A stretch of DNA of 7,987 nucleotides, taken from positions 1-7,987 of the forward strand of contig CAMGGF010000049.1 of NCBI GenBank assembly GCA_946055445.1. The letters run 5' to 3'. The position numbers were made by a program, and so were the translations under genes. The first letter of the stretch is position 1. The number at the start of each line of letters is the position of its first letter. Shown here in pieces: positions 6,544 to 7,987 of the stretch. The stretch is from an uncultured Ruminococcus sp. GTDB taxonomy: Bacteria > Bacillota > Clostridia > Oscillospirales > Acutalibacteraceae. The notes below the pieces were generated by a model. It was not told where the DNA came from and searched no databases. It saw only the letters and a list, made by a program, of their open reading frames with translations.

Positions 6544-7210
6544 AGCGTGGTTTTGCAAAGAGGATTTGCACTATATTAACGGTGCGCAATCTTTACCGGA
6601 GCCATTAAACAAGGAAGAAGAAGAAGCGCTTCTTGCTCGCTTGCGTGCGGGGGAAAGCGCCGTTCGGGAAGATTTGATTATACACAATTTGCGTTTGGTG
6701 GTTTACATTGCTAAAAAGTTTGAGAGTTCGGGTGTGAATATTGAAGACTTAATTTCAATCGGTACAATCGGGCTGATTAAAGCCGTAAACACCTTTCGCC
6801 CCGAAAAAAACATTAAACTCGCAACCTATGCTTCACGCTGTATTGAAAATGAGATTTTGATGTTTTTGCGCAAAACGGTTTCCCATAAGGCGGATGTTTC
6901 CATTGATGAACCGTTAAATGTGGATTGGGACGGAAACGAACTTCTTTTATCGGATATTTTAGGCAGTGCCGCCGATGAAATCCACGAGGGTATAGAATAC
7001 GATGATGAAAAACAGATGCTGATACAGAGTATTCAAAAACTGCCCCAGCGGGAACGCACGATAATGTGCCTGCGTTTCGGTATCGGCGGGGGGAGGGAAT
7101 ATACCCAAAAAGAAGTGGCAGAGTTGCTGGGAATATCACAGAGTTATATTTCCCGTTTGGAAAAGAGAATTTTAGAACGCCTGCGGAAAGATATGGAAAA
7201 AGCCGTATAA
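6506..7210 (+). CDS. sigE: Sporulation sigma factor sigma-E, pro-form
   Basis: This 234-residue protein is close to the B. subtilis pro-sigma-E length of 239 and directs early mother-cell gene expression after processing. The N-terminus is a basic/hydrophobic pro-sequence of about 22 residues ending near HYINGAQSLPEPL, which matches the processing region of pro-sigma-E (YYIGG..ALPPPL). Sigma region 2 is almost identical to the family: NLRLVVYIAKKF (61-72), DLISIGTIGLIKAVNTF (81-97), then LATYASRCIENEIL (105-118) and the sigma-E signature SIDEPLNVDWDGNELLLSD (132-150). Region 4.2 has the helix-turn-helix around QKEVAELLGISQSYISRLEKR (201-221). The 38-bp overlap with spoIIGA couples synthesis of the protease and its substrate. 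In many spore formers sigG comes next; here an acyltransferase gene does. Confidence 0.97.
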   Translation: MRFSLQSILLKIKAWFCKEDLHYINGAQSLPEPLNKEEEEALLARLRAGESAVREDLIIHNLRLVVYIAKKFESSGVNIEDLISIGTIGLIKAVNTFRPEKNIKLATYASRCIENEILMFLRKTVSHKADVSIDEPLNVDWDGNELLLSDILGSAADEIHEGIEYDDEKQMLIQSIQKLPQRERTIMCLRFGIGGGREYTQKEVAELLGISQSYISRLEKRILERLRKDMEKAV

Positions 7211-7271
7211 GAAAAGTAACAAATTACTTGCAGATTATATAACAAAAAGACTATGCATTTTGCAAAGTTTG

Positions 7272-7280
7272 TGGTACAAT
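7272..7280 (+). promoter_or_regulatory. Candidate promoter (extended -10) upstream of the MBOAT gene
   Basis: TGGTACAAT is an extended -10 (TGN plus TACAAT, 5 of 6 to TATAAT) 27 bases before the GTG start. A poor -35, TATGCA (7252-7257), has a 17-base spacer. TACAAT also matches the end of the sigma-E -10 consensus CATACAAT, and GCATTTT (7255-7261) resembles the sigma-E -35, but the spacing is several bases too short. I favour a housekeeping extended -10 promoter. The 97-bp gap (7211-7307) holds no convincing terminator. Confidence 0.4.
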
Positions 7281-7307
7281 GTCTGTGTAATTTTTTGAAA
7301 GTTGTGT

Positions 7308-7987
7308 GTGATACATTTGGTCTTTTCCAGTTTGACTTTTTTATATATTTTTTTGCCGCTTTGTTTGGCATTCTATTTTCTGACAAAAAAAATCAAAGTG
7401 CGTAATGTTGTGCTTTTGGTTTTCTCTTTGCTGTTTTACGCGTGGGGAGAGCCAAAGTACATTTTATTGATGATTGCGACCACGGCGGTTGATTTTTTTG
7501 CCGGTTTGTTTATTGAAAAATACCGCGGGAAAAAGCAGGCAAAACTTTTTTTAACTTTGGCAGTTGTGTTGACGTTGTCCTCTTTGGGCGTTTTCAAGTA
7601 TTTTGACTTTTTCGCCGAAAGCGTCGGCGGTTTTATGCGTTTGGAAATACCGCTTTTGGGGCTTTCGTTGCCGATTGGCATTTCGTTCTACACTTTTCAG
7701 GCGTTGACTTATGTAGTAGATGTCTACCGCGGAAAAGTTCCCGTGCAACCGTATTTTTATAAACTGTTGTTGTATGTTTCAATGTTCCCGCAGTTAATCG
7801 CGGGGCCGATTGTGCGGTATAATGATGTTTGCAGGCAGATTGAAACGCGAACCTGTACCTTTCAAAAAGCGGCAAACGGCATACTGCGTTTTTGTATCGG
7901 TCTTTTGAAAAAAGTCTTGCTTGCCAATTACGCAGGGGAATTGACGGAAAACCTCCTCGGCGGTGATTTAACTTCACTTTCCGCGCT
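7308..7987 (+). CDS. AlgI-like MBOAT family membrane O-acyltransferase, 3'-truncated by the window
   Basis: 226 codons are present and the gene runs off the window. Proteins of this family are polytopic membrane enzymes that move acyl groups, usually acetyl, to extracellular polysaccharides or other envelope polymers. Signatures include the N-terminal FSSLTFLYIFLPL (6-18), LLFYAWGEPKYILL (41-54), the conserved LPIGISFYTFQALTYVVDVY (121-140) and FPQLIAGPIVRY (160-171). At least four hydrophobic segments are visible. The MBOAT active-site His lies further downstream, so it cannot be checked. GTG at 7308 is chosen because it starts just ahead of the FSS-x-x-FL motif, GAAAG (7297-7301) sits 6 bases upstream, and a TGA at 7296 closes the frame; TTG at 7302 is a weaker alternative. 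AlgI-like is more likely than DltB, as no dlt gene is visible. The acceptor is unknown; a link to spore or cell envelope is speculative. Confidence 0.88.
   Translation, partial: MIHLVFSSLTFLYIFLPLCLAFYFLTKKIKVRNVVLLVFSLLFYAWGEPKYILLMIATTAVDFFAGLFIEKYRGKKQAKLFLTLAVVLTLSSLGVFKYFDFFAESVGGFMRLEIPLLGLSLPIGISFYTFQALTYVVDVYRGKVPVQPYFYKLLLYVSMFPQLIAGPIVRYNDVCRQIETRTCTFQKAANGILRFCIGLLKKVLLANYAGELTENLLGGDLTSLSA

Noticed and set aside
7214..7229. Hairpin AAGTAA/TTACTT after sigE as a terminator
   Set aside because: The stem is only 6 bp, AT-rich, and is not followed by a T-run; probably chance.
7254..7264. TGCA-TTT-TGCA short repeat as an operator upstream of the MBOAT gene
   Set aside because: Too short to separate from chance in an AT-rich gap, and no regulator gene is adjacent.

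Overview
The window looks like part of a chromosome from an anaerobic, endospore-forming Bacillota, probably class Clostridia. The evidence is the spoIIGA-sigE sporulation pair, a class 1B dihydroorotate dehydrogenase with its own PyrK subunit, Gram-positive Shine-Dalgarno sites and GTG starts. All genes lie on the + strand and are tightly packed. I see no tRNA, rRNA, CRISPR array, insertion sequence or phage gene.

Region 1 (1-5568) is the end of a pyrimidine-biosynthesis operon in the usual Gram-positive order: carA (3' part), carB, pyrK, pyrD, then ruvX (yqgF). The junctions are a 4-bp overlap, a 13-bp gap, an 8-bp overlap and a 7-bp overlap, so all five genes are probably co-transcribed and translationally coupled. 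The transcript appears to end at a strong 13-bp hairpin terminator (5595-5637).

Region 2 (5650-7210) is spoIIGA-sigE, which encodes the membrane protease that activates pro-sigma-E and pro-sigma-E itself. The two genes overlap by 38 bp. A TATAAT hexamer sits in the loop of the preceding terminator. A GCGACA element lies 21 bp upstream of it and overlaps a partial Spo0A box, resembling the long-spacer Spo0A-dependent spoIIG promoter of Bacillus.

Region 3 (7308-7987) is the 5' part of an AlgI-like MBOAT membrane O-acyltransferase gene, preceded by its own candidate promoter. No sigG gene follows sigE before it.

The main discovery candidate is the carbamoyl-phosphate synthetase. Both genes are open and well formed, but every active site I can inspect is degraded. 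CarA has lost its Cys-His-Glu glutaminase triad (Gly, Thr and Asn instead). Both ATP-grasp halves of CarB have lost key nucleotide- and metal-binding residues, and the C-terminal half has lost about 60 residues of its glycine-rich lid. By contrast, five of the six residues I recall as the E. coli nucleotide-effector site are preserved in the MGS-like domain. PyrK and PyrD next to it look fully functional. This suggests a conserved pseudoenzyme complex in a live pyrimidine operon, possibly a nucleotide sensor or scaffold, with carbamoyl phosphate made by another enzyme. The loss of active-site residues is read from the sequence against remembered E. coli sequences; the new role is inference.
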